The position numbers and the translations under genes were made by a program. Under the pieces are notes generated by a model that worked only from the letters and a program-made list of their open reading frames with translations, ran no database searches and was not told where the DNA came from. From Strobilurus pachycystidiatus (lineage: Eukaryota; Basidiomycota; Agaricomycetes; Agaricales; Physalacriaceae), in contig JAHLMK010000024.1 of NCBI GenBank assembly GCA_019915135.1, positions 372,001 to 436,000 on the forward strand: a DNA stretch of 64,000 bases, written 5' to 3'. Of the stretch, positions 10,976 through 23,944 are shown in pieces (the stretch's first letter is position 1; every line of letters starts with the position of its first letter).

Positions 10976-13900
10976 TCAAGCTGCCATGGCGCTGGGATCA
11001 GAATCGGAAGACTCCAGAGCCTGAGTGCGGCTCTCAATGAAGGCGTTAATGGACAGCTGCCGCGAGCTTAGTACACATTGCGAATGCAGGGACTGTTCAC
11101 TCACTATTCTCTCCTCCCCAATGAGAACTGCGAACATATCGTATCGCTCTTGTGGTGTCATAGCCAGGAAGTCGTCGACACTCGTTTGGCAGAGAATCAC
11201 GTAAGCGGCAAATCTGTTCATACGGGGCACTTCAGCAAGACTCTCTTCCTCCTGAGAGCATATCGTCAGTACACTTGCAACAGATAGTAGATCGGGGAAG
11301 GGAAACGTACCGGTGGGACTTCTTCTTCCAGCCAGCATCGATCTCCCCACAAAGTCGCGTCGATTTCTTCAGCCAGATCACCAAAATATCTGGCCAGCAA
11401 TCCAGCATCACGAACAGTATCGGCGAGGGCAGTATAGACTGAGCACGCAACGCGTTTCTTTTCGCAGGCCTCCGCCAGAGACAGATCTCGCCTAAACCTT
11501 CCCATTGCCTTTATAGCAGGAGGCGTATAGGCGTTGAAAGTCGCGTCGCTGCTGTCCGCCTTCTTGAACGAACACGAGATAGGGTATGCCTCGAGAATGA
11601 TGAGCAAGCGATCATATCGCCAGGATTGTTCGGAAACAGTCGCAAGCAAAGCATCTCGCTGAGAACTGAGCGATACCAGACTGGCGAAAATGATGGCCGT
11701 GTTTGCGTCTAAGATGAGGTCGACGCCCGCTAGATGCTCTCGTTCGACGAAATTTATGGCACAATCCTGTGAGCGAAGGACCCGCGAGAGGACGTTTTTT
11801 TGTAGCAGGTCGATAGATGCTATGTAGCGGTGCTCGTGAGAGGGCAGCCGATGAAGAGGTAAGCGAAGAGTGTTGTTGTCAAACAGTTCAGGAGGAGCGG
11901 TAGGGAGAGAGAACGGTATAGTAGGCTGGTCTGGGACTGAAGCAGGTTGCTTGAATTTAGTTTCGGCGTCCTTGAGACGTTTCGAGCGTAAGAGAAGAAA
12001 ATCAGATAGACCGAAAGAATGGCTGGTTCCACCCGTCTCTGCAATCGTGAGGTCAAGTTCTCCTAGCTGAGGAGGCTCGTCAGCATATTGAGGTCGGTTG
12101 AATTGGCGTTCCGGCGACTGGGCTTGGACATGCGGGTGAGGATCGACGAACGAACCATCTGCAGCAAAGCACCGGCGAGTGTCTGAAAGACCGTCTTCAG
12201 TCTCGAAAGGGAGAGGGTGAAAGGGACCCGCTTCGTGAACGACTGGCGAGGAAGCAGCAGGCTGATGAGGATGCGTGATTGGAAGTTCCGGAGCAAGGTC
12301 GGCGTCCGTGCAGGTATAAGGCTCAACTTCCATAGGGTTGACATAATCCAGCGGGTGAGAGAAACGAAAAATATGTTCAGGGTCTTCTTCGAAGAGATCA
12401 GCATGGAGTTCGGGTCTTGAGTTATTTTCATCGACATCCAAGGTAAGCCTTGGTCGTTTGAAGAAACGAGATGAGGGAGGTAGACTCTGAGTCTCGGTGT
12501 CGTCAAGGGAAAGGCCAATGCCTGAGTCCTCGAAGGTTGGTCGATCAGAGGTGGGGGATAAAACAGGGTCATTTTCCTTGTCGCTGTCGCCGTCATCGTC
12601 AAAGAACTCCTGGTCCAGCCCTCTGTTCTTACGCCTTCTGCGATCTGCACGAGAAAGGATCATGTTGAGGTTTGAGGGAGTATCCACAGATACGTTCGTC
12701 GCTCGATCCAGTTCTTTCCATCTGCTCAGAGAGTCATCGGCGAAAGAGACCGACAGCGCTTGTTGCAGAAGCGTTTGGGCCTCCTTCTCGATGTGCTCCT
12801 TGGAGAGTCCGTGCTTCATATCGTCGTGTTCCACCAGTGTAGAAGCGCTGATAACCTGTATATTGGTCGGCAGCTTCTCTTTGGCGCTGAAAGGGCTGTT
12901 CCGAATTGAGTATATAGCACCCTCCTTGCAGACCGAAGCGCTTACGTCCATGAAAGGGTCAAGTTGAGAGATTTCAGACCCTTGACCTTCTTCAGAAATT
13001 TATGGACATCACGAGAGTCAGTGTTGGTCTCGAGTACAAAGTCTCCAAGACTGGCAGCAAGAAATAACCCATTGGGACCGTGAGCATTGGGCGGAGGCAT
13101 CATCGGCACTACAGAGCGATGAGTGCGTTAGACAAGAAGAAAGGCGCTTCACAACACCTTTCATGAGAATACTTTTGCCTGACTGGAGTGGTTCATCAAG
13201 TATGATTGCCTTGAAGTTACCGCCGTGTACTGATGCGCATACCGCAGAGATGTCCTCGTTGAAGCCATCCTGCAGTATGCCCAGAGTTGTAGGCTGCGCT
13301 TTAATCGAGAGGTCGGGCGAGGAGCGCCCCTTTGCATCTTGAAGAGGGTTGGCGTGGGGGAGTATGAAGGTCGCGAAACTGAGAGATAATGAGACTTGAT
13401 GATAGGAGCGGAGCGATGTCAGGACTCACGATTCCTTGTTCGCCGAGGGTCTCTTGGGGCGGGAGCCACCCTTGATGCGTCTGGATCTGGGTATGGGAGG
13501 TACATCTTCCACAACCGCATGAATAGGACATCGTAGTGCATGAAGGAGTCTCGTACCCATCTTTCTTGGAGGCAACAAAGTCGATGGACTAGTAATCGGT
13601 GAAGGAGCGTTGAAAAGTTGATCGACATTGTCCTCTTGACTGGAGGTGGGACTAGCGACAGATGGTGGGGAGGAAATACTGCTGTACGCGTCTGTAGTTG
13701 AGGCAATTAATGATTTGAGCAAATTATCTTAACAAGACACATACGCCATCCGTCAATTACACGCATGTTCTCGTTGGCCATGTCAAGCTCGTCTTCCACT
13801 TTAACAACTGGCGGTATCTTGTTCGGCAGGTCAGCCATCGACTGAAAGTCGGATAGAATCTTTGCCTTCTGCGTCGTCCCGCCGTGTATCCTGCCAGAAC

Positions 13901-14763
13901 GCGGGAAAATGGGAAGGAATACTTCCTCCCGCACGCATATATCAGGAGCGACGGGAGTAGCAGTAGGATCAAGATATTTATTTTTGTACTTTGGCCCAGG
14001 TCGTGATAAAATTGCAGCCGATTTCAACAGGGTGGAGACAGCGTGATGCTCTTCAGCTTGCAAGCGCCACGTCAGATTGCTAGACACGCCAGTTGATTCT
14101 GATTGACCATCTGGATTCTGGAGGAACGATGACTTACAGTATTTCGGATTGCCTGGCCGGTTCCTCCTCCAAATGAGGAAGAGTGATGGATGAAAGATGA
14201 TGGGCCCTTGGTAAATCCCTCGTGTAGTTCCCAGAACCAGGCCGTGGGGTCGACTTGGTTGCTTTGAGAGAGAGAAAGGAAGACATGCGTTCGTGTAAGT
14301 GAGTCGGAGTATCGCCAACTGGAAAATGATGAGGTGGAACGAGGCACCTGAAATAGTCTGAAACATACCGGTACACTCTGTAACTATTCTGTCTGTTTTT
14401 ACGGGGCCTTGTCCAGCTTTCATGGTGGATTTGAGATACTGCGAGACTTGTGCTGTGATCTGAAATTTCTCTTGGTATGGAGCTTGCCCTTGCAGTCCAT
14501 AAAGCTCAGTAAGACGTTCCCAAGGATCAGGTGGAAGTCGTATGGCATTCTTGTCGTGGACAGGAATAATCTCGAGTGAATCCGATAGCAGCTGGCCGCG
14601 TCAGCTGCAAGGAAAACGTTCTTCGCAGAGCACTGACCTCGGAGACCGCATCACGCGTAAATTGGTCGTAGTCAGTCGTAAGATGAGTAAACGCATACTC
14701 GTAGAGAATGCCGCGAACGTGCTCGCGCAGGACGCGTTCGTTGTCGATTTGCTCATCGAGCAT
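10976..14763 (-). CDS. Zip2/SHOC1-like meiotic crossover protein (XPF-like, inactive)
   Basis: Long multi-exon gene. The C-terminal part has an XPF-like fold: FVEREHLAGVDLILDANTAIIF, then YDRLLIILEAYP (about 11770-11590). It ends with an (HhH)2-like segment MNRFAAYVILCQTSVDDFLAMTPQERYDMF (about 11220-11120). The nuclease ERKxxxD motif of true XPF enzymes is absent. This combination matches Zip2/SHOC1, which in the ZMM complex binds recombination intermediates with Spo16 and promotes meiotic crossovers. The middle (12900-11900) is acidic and disordered. The N-terminal exons (14763-13000) begin MLDEQIDNERVLREHVRGI and are poorly conserved, as is usual for this family. Introns are numerous; a clear GT-AG one is at about 12890-12948. 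The assignment rests on the C-terminal fold and is moderate. Confidence 0.6.
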
Positions 14764-14954
14764 GGTCGTTCAAGATTGAGAAGTTGATTTAATTATTTAA
14801 TATCATGATGAGCATAGCCTAAGTCAGCTTCGGGCCGGTCTGCCAGGCCACGAACAAACAACGCGCTTCGCGCCCGGATTTGTACCTTCACCACTCCACT
14901 GACGACAATACCCAATGCCTGCAAGTTTGACTTCTTGACGACGACATCACGACA

Positions 14955-16767
14955 ATGCTATACATACTGATTCTGTTTTCTACTTTGATACCCTCTGTTC
15001 TGTCTTACTGGTTAATGGCAGCCAGTCAGTAGTTCATTCAAGCTCGCGTGGTCGAACGCTGAATCGAATCTTGCCAGACAACATTCTTACTACCCAAAGA
15101 TTGGATCCTATCCTCTCATCTGGATCGGTGTCCAGTCACGTCCACTCGGGTCAGTGAATCCTCAACCTCAGGAATTGAACCTGACTTTTGCGCGTTATTT
15201 ACTTTCAGTCATCGGAGGAAGCAATTTCTCCCTCAATCTAACGACCACTGAGCAGCTTCAAGAAAGCGAATGCACTTCCCTTCCTCTGCAAGAAGACCGG
15301 AGCAATTACTGGTATCCCGTAAGTCCCCTTCGCTTCCAGAATGCACCAACACTCATATGCAAAAAACAGCACCTATACTTTCAGTATGACGCCACGTACA
15401 ATGCATGTGGCACCCAACCCTAACATTTCCACAGGAAGAATGATGGATCCTTCATTTCTGTCAGCGGCAACCCCGTCATGTAAGCAGCAAACTTCTACTC
15501 TCCCTGCATACTTCTCCTCAATGGTTACATTCAGCTGTACGTGTCTTCCTTGCTGCCTCACCCGAACTGAATCTGAACGGTGACACGCGCGTCGCACAGA
15601 TTACCTTTTCAGCGATAATTCTTCTCTGACGACACCATTCCCCGATGACGTGCGTTCACGTTGCTACATTCCATTCTCTCGCCCTGATGTGCTGCGGACA
15701 AGTTTCGAATGATATCTGGAGATACCACTCTACGAACTCTCAATGCATCCAGCTTCGCACAACAAGCCGTCACATTTCTCTGCCTTCAATCCAAAGGCGC
15801 CTCTCCCAGATTCAACGAGCTTCCCGTCAACAAGGATTGTCCGGCAGGGATTCGTTCACAGATAGTAGAGCTGTTGTGATCTATGAACGTTCTACAAAAC
15901 TGATGGCTTTCCCCAGAATTTTCCCTCGTGCTGGGATGGCGTCAACGTGGATTCGGACGATCACAAATCCCATGTCGCGTTTCCATCCACTGGTCCGGAT
16001 AATGGGACATGTGAAGACTCTAGATTCCCTGTAACTTTACCCAGAATATTCATGGAGGTTTGACATCAGTTAACGTGGTCATCTCAAGAGTTGAAAGGCT
16101 CTATTTCTAGGTTTATTGGATCACGGCCGCTTTCGACGATATGCGCAAAGAGGCAATGACTCCCACCCAGCCTTTCGTGTACGACATTCGTCCATCTTGA
16201 AATTCAGCCATCAACAATGTCTCATAGATTTGCAAACGGTGACCCCACTGGATATGGTTATCACGCCGACTTCTTCAACGGATGGCAATCCGGCGTGCTC
16301 CAGAAAGCAATCAACATATGCAACTGCGATCCATACGGGGACCCGACATGTTGTGTTAACGCAGGGGCGTTTGCAATGAATCAGAAGAAGGACTGCTACA
16401 TCTCGCGGACTGTTGATGAGAAAGGTGAGATCCTTATCCTTATGCTTTCTCCTCTCCAAGTGAAATTCGGAACACAGTGCTCGGAAATCTTTCGGTTCTT
16501 CCTGGCGCAAACCCCGTCCAAGCCCCGTGCTACGAGAGTTATCAGGCTAACTATACCCCCGCGCTTCTCGATCCGGTCTACGTCTCGAGTACCACTCCCA
16601 ACAAGACCGGGGAAGTCGTCGTCGCCTCCTCGACTACTAATATCACTCAACCAGCCCAAGGGACCTGCATCAGGGAAGGTGACGGTGAAAGACTGACTCG
16701 AGGCTGGACATTCGCTCTCGTCCCTCTCGTCTTATTGTATCAACTATGTGATACCTTATACATGTAG
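14955..16767 (+). CDS. Secreted DUF1996 protein, probably GPI-anchored
   Basis: A short hydrophobic signal peptide (MLYILILFSTLIPSVLS) is followed, after an intron, by RLDPILSSGSVSSHVHS joined to VIGGSNFSLNLT, the standard start of DUF1996. Then come ESECTSLPLQEDRSNYW, HLYFQ plus KNDGSF, LDSDDHKSHVAFPSTG, FANGDPTGYGYHADFFNGW and GDPTCC, all family landmarks. The coding sequence is split by about eight introns, some only about 50 bp; I traced GT-AG junctions at about 15027-15080, 15151-15210 and 15374-15431. The end is Ser/Thr rich with a hydrophobic tail (WTFALVPLVLLYQLC), as in a GPI signal. DUF1996 proteins are abundant secreted proteins of wood- and litter-decay fungi; the biochemical role is not established. 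Confidence 0.85.
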
Positions 16768-17862
16768 CTTAGTTGGAGGTGAGTAGCCTCATTTAACACC
16801 CATCAAACGTCGATTTGAAATTGACAATGAGTCGATGCCCACAGATATTTACACGTGACCGTGCTTGCGCGCTGAAATTCTGATTCAAATCCGAATCGTC
16901 CGTCTGCGTATTTCATACCTGAGACATTTCTACGACGAGAGTGAGAAAGAGTGAGAAAGCTTGTGATTAACATGACCGTGCGGAGCAATCATTCGCCGGA
17001 CAGCGTCCAATCCATCCGTTTCTTTGACGAAGGACCTAGCGCGTCATGCAAATGCGGCCTCGACGACAGCACTTCTCCGACTCGTCTTCGCATGGCACGT
17101 CCATTTGGTCTCCTGCTTCTGGCTTACGGCTACAAGTGAATAAGTGGGGTGTGAACCGGTGTACACTGACGCCAGACTGATGCGCACAGACAATGTTCCT
17201 CAAGTTGAGACACAGCGCCTCGTTGCTAGCCAGCGCACTCCGATGAGAATGACGAACGTCTCGTCTATTAAATGGGCGCTATGTGTAATGGCGATTCCAA
17301 GGGCTACAGCTACCACGCGGGCTTGAAATCAATCTGGAAATGTCCTCCACGAGCTTTGAAAAGATGGAACTGTAAACCTGTGTTGTGCCAGCACTGGTAC
17401 CCTCACCATTGTCAGCTCTCGAGGGGTTGACTCATGTCTAGTATCATTGACGAGCAAGGTGTGGATGAGCGGAGTCGTAATCTCATAGTCACTGAAACAT
17501 TGTCTGTTCTTCCGCGGCCAAACCCATAAACACAGTCCAAGATTACTGCGCTCCTCCCGACTTCGGTCCGGCTCGCATATCTTGAGATGCGCCACCTACG
17601 AAGGTTGGTACTTTGATGCAGTAAAAAGCGCCGAAGGGACGTGTGTAACTTACGTGAATCAGCCGGTCGGGGAGTCCATTATATGCTGGCTTGGATTGGT
17701 TATGAGGATGTGAACGACACTTCTCCATAAGAAATAATCAAGGAATCTATGTTCAGTCTTGCGGAAAGGCACGAAGTGAGAAGACAAATGCTTGCTGACG
17801 CAAAATCCATGATTCATCGTGATCGCGATCAGTGCTAATTTTTTCGTCCTCTTACCATCAAA
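16768..17862. other. Intergenic region with only a relic
   Basis: About 1.1 kb between the DUF1996 gene and RSA4. Apart from the possible DUF1996 fragment at 17284-17400, I see no coding frame or RNA gene. The last 100-200 bp should hold the RSA4 promoter. Confidence 0.45.
17284..17400 (+). pseudogene. Possible decayed DUF1996 fragment
   Basis: The frame MCNGDSKGYSYHAGLKSIW resembles the NGDPTGYGYHADFFNGW core of the upstream DUF1996 gene. It is followed by Cys residues at loosely similar spacing and then stops. No complete gene can be traced between 16768 and 17862, so this looks like the remains of a tandem duplicate. The match is short. Confidence 0.35.
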
Positions 17863-19793
17863 ATGGCTACACTGCTTCCCCCTCCCAAGCGCCAAAAAGT
17901 GTATCACGGAATCGAGAAGCCAAAGGAAGAGGCGCCAAGACCATGTCCCAATGTCCTTGTTCAGTTCGTGTCCGACGACGACCAGCGGCCATTAGCGCCT
18001 GCGGTCACTCTGCCAGCTAATGTGTCGAGGGAAGGCCTCGAAGTGTTGGTTAACAGATTGAAGACACAGGTATGCCTGTCCTTTTCCATGTCTGTCATCT
18101 CTTGATGAATGCTAGGATGAAGACCCAGTCCCGTTCATGTTCCATGTCGCTTTGCCAAACGAGGAAGGAACATCAACGACACCGTCGCGGATCGTCATCG
18201 CAAAATCAATAGAGGAGGATGTCCTTGGCCATTCATCGAACGCGTTCACTGAAGAAGATGTTATCACTGTGTACTGTTCTCCTCAGAGTGTATTCCGAGT
18301 GAGACCAGCGACGAGGTGTTCTTCTACATTGGGCGGTGCGTCCCGAGCATGATCGCCATCCAAGCACCGATTTGAACCTCTTTTTGCAGGGCACACGTCG
18401 CCAATCCTGTGCGCGTCTTTCTCCCCCACTGGCGATTTTCTTGCCACGGGGTCTGGGGACACCAATGCGCGCTTATGGAACCTCAACACCGAAACCCCCT
18501 CCCACGTTCTCACAGGACATAAGGGATGGGTCCTTTGCGTGGAATGGGAAGCAATGGAAAGAAAAGTGGCAACCGGCGGTCACGATGGACATGTGAGCAC
18601 CACCGTTCAAGTTTATTCTTCCATCCTGTCCTAAAGTTCGTACAGGTACGCCTGTGGGATCCCAAAACCGGAAAACCTATAGGTGATGCACTCAAGGGCC
18701 ATTCAAAATGGGTCACATCGCTTTCCTGGGAGCCCATACATCTGTCAGTCGTTGCTTTGAAGTCGCATCTACTCTACTTACCGTTGCTGCAGAAATGCGG
18801 TCGCACCTCGTCTAGCCTCCTCCTCAAAGGATTGCACCGTTCGAGTATGGTCTACATCAACCCGAAGAGTAGAATATACCCTTGGTGGACACACAGCTTC
18901 CGTCAACGTTGTCAAGTGGGGTGGAGTAGGCAAAGGTGTCTTATACACTGCTTCCAGCGATCGAACAGTACGAGTATGGGATGCATCAACAGGTAGACCA
19001 TTGCACACCCTGAAGGATCACGCACATTGGGTGACCACTTTGGCCCTCAATACGGACTTCGTACTAAGAACGGGCCCATTCGACTATCGAAATCAAAAAC
19101 CGAAAAGTGACGAGGAAGGTGTGTTCTCCCACAAATCATATACTCTGTCAGGATACTGATATCATCAATTCGAAGCCCAATCTTTGGCTCTACAGCGCTA
19201 CAATGCTCTCATTGCAACGACGCCCGAACTGCTCATCTCAGGCTCGGACGACCACACGCTGTTCCTCTGGTCGCTATTCCCCTCGTCATCCCCCGCGCCT
19301 TCGGAAAGCACAGGTGGTAAACTCAAGCCTGTGTCGCGATTGACGGGTCACCAACGCCAAATCTCGCATGTCGCGTTCTCTCCGGATGGTCGCTGGGCTG
19401 CCAGTGCATCTTGGGACAACAGCGTTCGGCTGTGGGATGGTCGTACAGGGAAATTTGTCGCCACGATGCGGGGCCATGTAGGAGCAGTTTACAGACTGAC
19501 CTGGAGTGCGGATAGTAGACTCTTGGTCAGTGCAAGCAAAGACAGTACACTGAAAGTAAGTGTATCTTGCTGAGATCAAAGTTCTGTGCTAACCGGTGGG
19601 GTGATAGATATGGGATCTCAAGACCTATAAGATCAAGACAGACCTACCAGGGCACACCGATGAAGTGTATTGTGTTGACTTCGTTGCAGACAAGATTGTC
19701 AGCGGTGGCAGAGATCGAACAGTCAAGATGTAAGTCTGCTTCTGCGACTAGATTGATCTGATCTGAATACTTGGTTCTAGATGGAAGAATTGA
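17863..19793 (+). CDS. RSA4: Ribosome assembly protein RSA4/Notchless (NLE domain + WD40)
   Basis: Binds the AAA ATPase Rea1/Midasin during removal of assembly factors from the pre-60S ribosome. The N-terminus (MATLLPPPKRQK) is basic. The NLE domain follows in two exons (NVLVQFVSDDDQRPLAPAV; VPFMFHVALPNEE). WD40 repeats then run to the end: GHTSPILCASFSP, GSGDTNARLWNL, GHKGWVLCVEWE, VRLWDPKTG, SSSKDCTVRVWS, VRVWDASTG, ISGSDDHTLFLW, SASWDNSVRLWDG, and a last GGRDRTVKIWKN ending at the stop 19791-19793. The final splice (intron about 19731-19780) joins ...VK to IWKN. About eight short introns. Essential housekeeping gene with no sign of damage. Confidence 0.93.
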
Positions 19794-20110
19794 AACCGAC
19801 GAGACGAGGAAAGAGTACGTGTCGTTGATCGCCAAGAATCCTTTCACATACTGTACCGAGGGAAAATTATCGTAATGAATTAAAAGGGATGGAAAGCAGG
19901 ATGAATTTCTATCAGATCTACCTACTTTACTTGGTGGCAACAAAGTGTGAGAGGTCACGATACAGCACCTACAATTGACGGCCGAAAGCACGGAGAGGAA
20001 GAACGTTAACAGCCACATGGACTTCGGAAATTCCAGTGATCCCCCTTGATGCGGTGCCGCTGTGTACGTCCCTATTGGCGCTTAAGCTGGTCCCTTGTTG
20101 GCACTCCGCC

Positions 20111-21936
20111 ATGTCGAGCAGGTTCAAAGGCTCGAAAGCCCCCTTGAGGTCTACCAAGGGGCGCCCAAGGAAGTCCGTGTTCAGTGTCGACACCAACTTG
20201 GGGTCCTACGACCGGAAGGATCCCTTTCGCGCGTTCAATGTCGTGGCAGGCCTCCTGGCGTCGCTGTCGACGCGTCTGGGTGGCTGTCAATACAGGCTGA
20301 CGCCAGAGGAGCACACTCTGGCCGTCTACCTCCTCGCGACTGTAGAGCCCTACATCGCTTCACATCCATCCAGAAGGACGCTTATCACGAGGCAACCAAC
20401 CGAGATCTTAGACGCCATAGTTTTCTATCTTGATTCCAAGCAGGACTTGCTGTCACTCGCCTTGTCATGCCAGCGCATGCACGACATCGTTATACCCCGC
20501 CACTTCGAATATCGCAACCTGCGGTGCAAGGTTAGCTCCATTAGCGTGTGGAACCACCTGATCGTCAATCGTTCCCTTGCCAAAAATGTGCGGAGGCTGG
20601 AGATCATGGACGAGCGATCTTCTTCTCTTGAGGTCGTTCCAAGCGGTATAATGCAATCAGACACGGATCTGGAGTCTACAGACGATGAATTGGGTATGCA
20701 CGCGAAGCAGGAAAGGTTCCTCGTGGCCGCGCTTACGAAGATGACTTCTTTGTCGTCTTTCTCTTGGGCTTGTAATCACTCCCCGATATGCATTGACAAT
20801 ATCTGGCCGACTCTGTTGAAATGCGGTTCTCTCGTCGAGGTTCACATACAAGATAACATGATCTTCTCTCCTGGTGTCGACATTTCGACGTTGCGGTCTG
20901 TTGTTGTATGTCAGACTCACCGCCACTGGGTTTTCTTTCTGACGCTCCATCAGCTTCCTGCTGTGAAAACGGCCTCTTTCCAGTCGACGAAGCACAAGTA
21001 CGGCGCGTCGATGGAGCCGGGGCTCGTTCGTGTCAAGGGTCTTTTGAATTATTGCCCTAATCTGGAGGTCGGTATCCAGGCATTTCTCGAGAATTTTCAT
21101 TGGTATTGAGAAAGAGGCAGAACTTGGATATATCGTACATTCGACCCCAGCCAACGGCTCCTGCCCAAGTGCCGGCTGACGATCTTTTCCTTTACGGGAG
21201 ATGGCAACATCTCAACTCCCTTACCCTCAGCAATCTTCGCTGCTCGCCCGGAGGCGGCTTGGATGCGGCGTCTGCATTCCTACTCGCACATGTCAACCTG
21301 GAAGTTCTCCATCTTGACATCACAGGCATGACTACAAGTACCAGACTCGCTCTTGCGCCCAACGCGCTTCCCCGTCTGCGCGAGCTGAAGGCGTCTAAAG
21401 AAATTGTCACCGATATCCTTCGGAGCCCTACCGACGAGCCTCGTCCTCTGGCGGTGCTCAAAGGGATCCGACTATCCGGATCCCTTGTCGGGGATCAAGC
21501 TTTCTTCACAAGCTTGAAGGCGTTCGCTCCTGACGTGAAACGCCTCGAGCTCACAGGATGGCACGAGATTGAAGACATTCGTCGCGTCGCCGAGGCCACG
21601 CCACGCCTCGTGTGGCTAGATACAGGGAAGAAGCTAACAGGAGCCCCCGGTATTGTCAATAACACTGTCGAATGGGCCAACATGCTCTCTGGTCTTCCGG
21701 AGCTTGCCACCTTCCATGGCGTGAAGTTCTTCCACGAAGCTCCCCAGACCGCCACCGACCACGCTGATCGCTCGAAGATTCGCAGAAACGAAGAAGTTGC
21801 AAGCCTGTTGGCCTGGAAATGTACCAAACTCAGGAGATTGGATCATTGGGAGGATAACTCTGCAAGGGTAATCATCCTCTTGCGGGAGAAAGACGGCATC
21901 AAGTGGGATGTTCGCCGTGTCAAAGGCGCCCACTAG
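20111..21936 (+). CDS. F-box/LRR-like protein
   Basis: From the ATG at 20111 (MSSRFKGSKAPLRSTKGRP), a basic N-terminus leads to an F-box-like segment: RQPTEILDAIVFYLDSKQDL then LALSCQRMHDIVIPRHFEYR (about 20395-20520). The remainder is a set of irregular leucine-rich units (for example LNSLTLSNLRC and LEVLHLDITGM near 21210-21330, VKRLELTGWHEI near 21535). A short intron at about 21067-21112 joins the two open parts (NYCPNLE to RQNLDISYI). F-box proteins recruit substrates to SCF ubiquitin ligases; such F-box/LRR genes are highly expanded in Agaricomycetes and targets are unknown. The interval 19794-20110 upstream holds no gene. Confidence 0.7.
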
Positions 21937-22234
21937 ACGCTCACGAGAGGTCTTGTGGACGCTAAGTTTGTTATCACTGTTCGAGTCACTATGCATCTAC
22001 CTATGTTGTCACTTGCTGTCTTCATTCGATATCTACAACATATGGTCATTCTACTCATACACCTCGAAAACTCTTTGATGTTACCAGTTTTCGTTCTTCG
22101 TGCTCAGCAACGTCAGTGCAGATAAATTTGTCAGAATACGCCGTACTTGTCCGTCAAATTAACCGCAGCACCACGACAATGAAAACATAGACGATACTCT
22201 ACACTGATAGATAATACAACATACAAGACTAGAT

Positions 22235-23750
22235 TCACCAAGTCATGTCCCCTGCAAGTAATTCAGCCTCTGCACGGAATTGCAAGAGAAAGGAAGTACC
22301 TGTATTTGTCTTGGCTTTCCGAATGCTATCCATGATTCCCGCTACATGATTGTCGAGCATCTCAACGTACGGTTTCAACGAAGTAAGTCGCCATTCTGCG
22401 TTCATTTAGTGTTGGCTCCGGAGAGTACACCGGCCGCTCACCATCTTCAACGACTCTGGCTTCGGGAGGCTTACTGTCCTCGTCAGCTATGGGTGACTGA
22501 GGCTTGGGGATATTATTCAATTCTTGGAGCAACTGAGCCATGGTTGGTACCGTCTCGGGGTCAAACTCCTCGACTTTTGTTGGATCGACGGGCACACAGA
22601 CGCGTCCTGTTTTGGGGTGAACGCAAAATGGCGCTTTCAGAAGATGGTTTCTGTGCTTTGACACCTCGGCATCAAGTCGAGGATAAGTGTACTGGAGTAT
22701 GATATCTTGCAGTGCGGCAGTCAAAAGAGGCTGTAAATCAATCAGCTGGAGGTGAAGATGGCTAGCGTAGAGCGCACGCGATCACGTTCGGATGATTTCT
22801 TGATACAACTCTTGAAATCTCTCCATTTGTCCACCGAAGAGCGTTCTGGGTCTGCGGACCATTTTGTACGAAGGGTGGTGACAATGTTGGGGTCTGGAAT
22901 GAGCTGGAGAAGGGCCTCGTATCCTTCCTCTGATGCGAAACACTCTTGATCGACGAGGATAAGGTCGGTGAAAACTTCCGCGAGTTCGTTTATGATGCCG
23001 CTACATGCCAGTCAGAATGAGTGCCTCACGAGCAGGAGGACATACTCGAGTGAGGGTGGCAGTGGTTTCGAGCCGTAGCGGACATTGACTTTCTTGCCGG
23101 ATTCCTTCCCAGGCTGAACGACAGTCAGCCAGCCCACGATCGATTTTCGTTGCTCGTCGGTGAGATCGAGGGCTTCCTGATCTGATATCCACAAGTGAAT
23201 GCCACGGCGGCCGGAGTAGATCCATATGAGCTGCTCGTAGCCCAACTGGTCGCGTATAGCGGCGTCGATGACGCGCACAGCCGCAGAGATGAATGCCCAA
23301 CAACGTTTGCAGATGCCGGCGTCTGAGCAGCATGTGCGAATGGGATCGTAATCTGTCATATCAATATCAAAGACGAGTTCGCGCTGCAAGGGCTTGAATT
23401 TTCCGGCCGGTATCGTCCTTCTGTCGCGTGGCTGCACGAGCGCGTCAGAGGCAGAAAGGACTGAATCAACGTGGCCCCACCTTGTGAGTGTAGACGGGTC
23501 CGATCTCAAAGCGCGTCGGATTGAGTTTGACGACCTGCTTCTTCAGCTCATCGGCGGTGACAAATGAGTTGTAGCGGATGTAGACGTCGCCGGGGAGGGA
23601 GAAGGCGAATTCCCTGTGGGAGAAGAGCTTGGTCGGGGCGTGCTGGTGGTTGAGCCAAGTGTAAATGGATTTGAAGGGGTAAAGACGGCTGTAGAATAGA
23701 TTCAACGCCTCTGGGGACGATGTGTCCATGTCGCTGTTGTCGGTTGCCAT
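22235..23750 (-). CDS. PRI1: DNA primase small (catalytic) subunit
   Basis: Makes the RNA primers for DNA polymerase alpha. From the ATG at 23750 the protein starts MATDNSDMDTSSPEAL. Conserved blocks include YIRYNSFVTADELKKQV, PLQRELVFDIDMTDYDPIR with the metal-binding acidic residues, a Cys cluster (CCSDAGICKRCW), and IWIYSGRRGIHLWISD (SGRRGIH nucleotide-binding motif). The C-terminal part includes HLLKAPFCVHPKTGRVCVP and ends after a last small exon at 22235. Several introns of about 50 bp. The copy is complete. Its first codons recur at 62149-62273 next to the mobile block. Confidence 0.92.
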
Positions 23751-23944
23751 GATGGTGATGGTAAAGGGCAGAGTCTCAGTCTGGGGACGCGATTCAAATG
23801 TGACACTGACACGGTACGTAACAGAACGTGATCAGCGTGCCTGAGTTAGGCTACACCGTACACGATTGGGTTGGTGCACGGAGTGGTCTTCATTTGCTAC
23901 CACCACCTCGCTCAACTCGCCCGCCTCCGTGCTCGCCCTTGATC
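23751..23944. promoter_or_regulatory. Divergent promoter, PRI1 / Prm10-like gene
   Basis: 194 bp separate the ATGs at 23750 and 23945. The same interval recurs at 62274-62467, so the duplicated Prm10-like gene keeps its own promoter. Confidence 0.5.
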
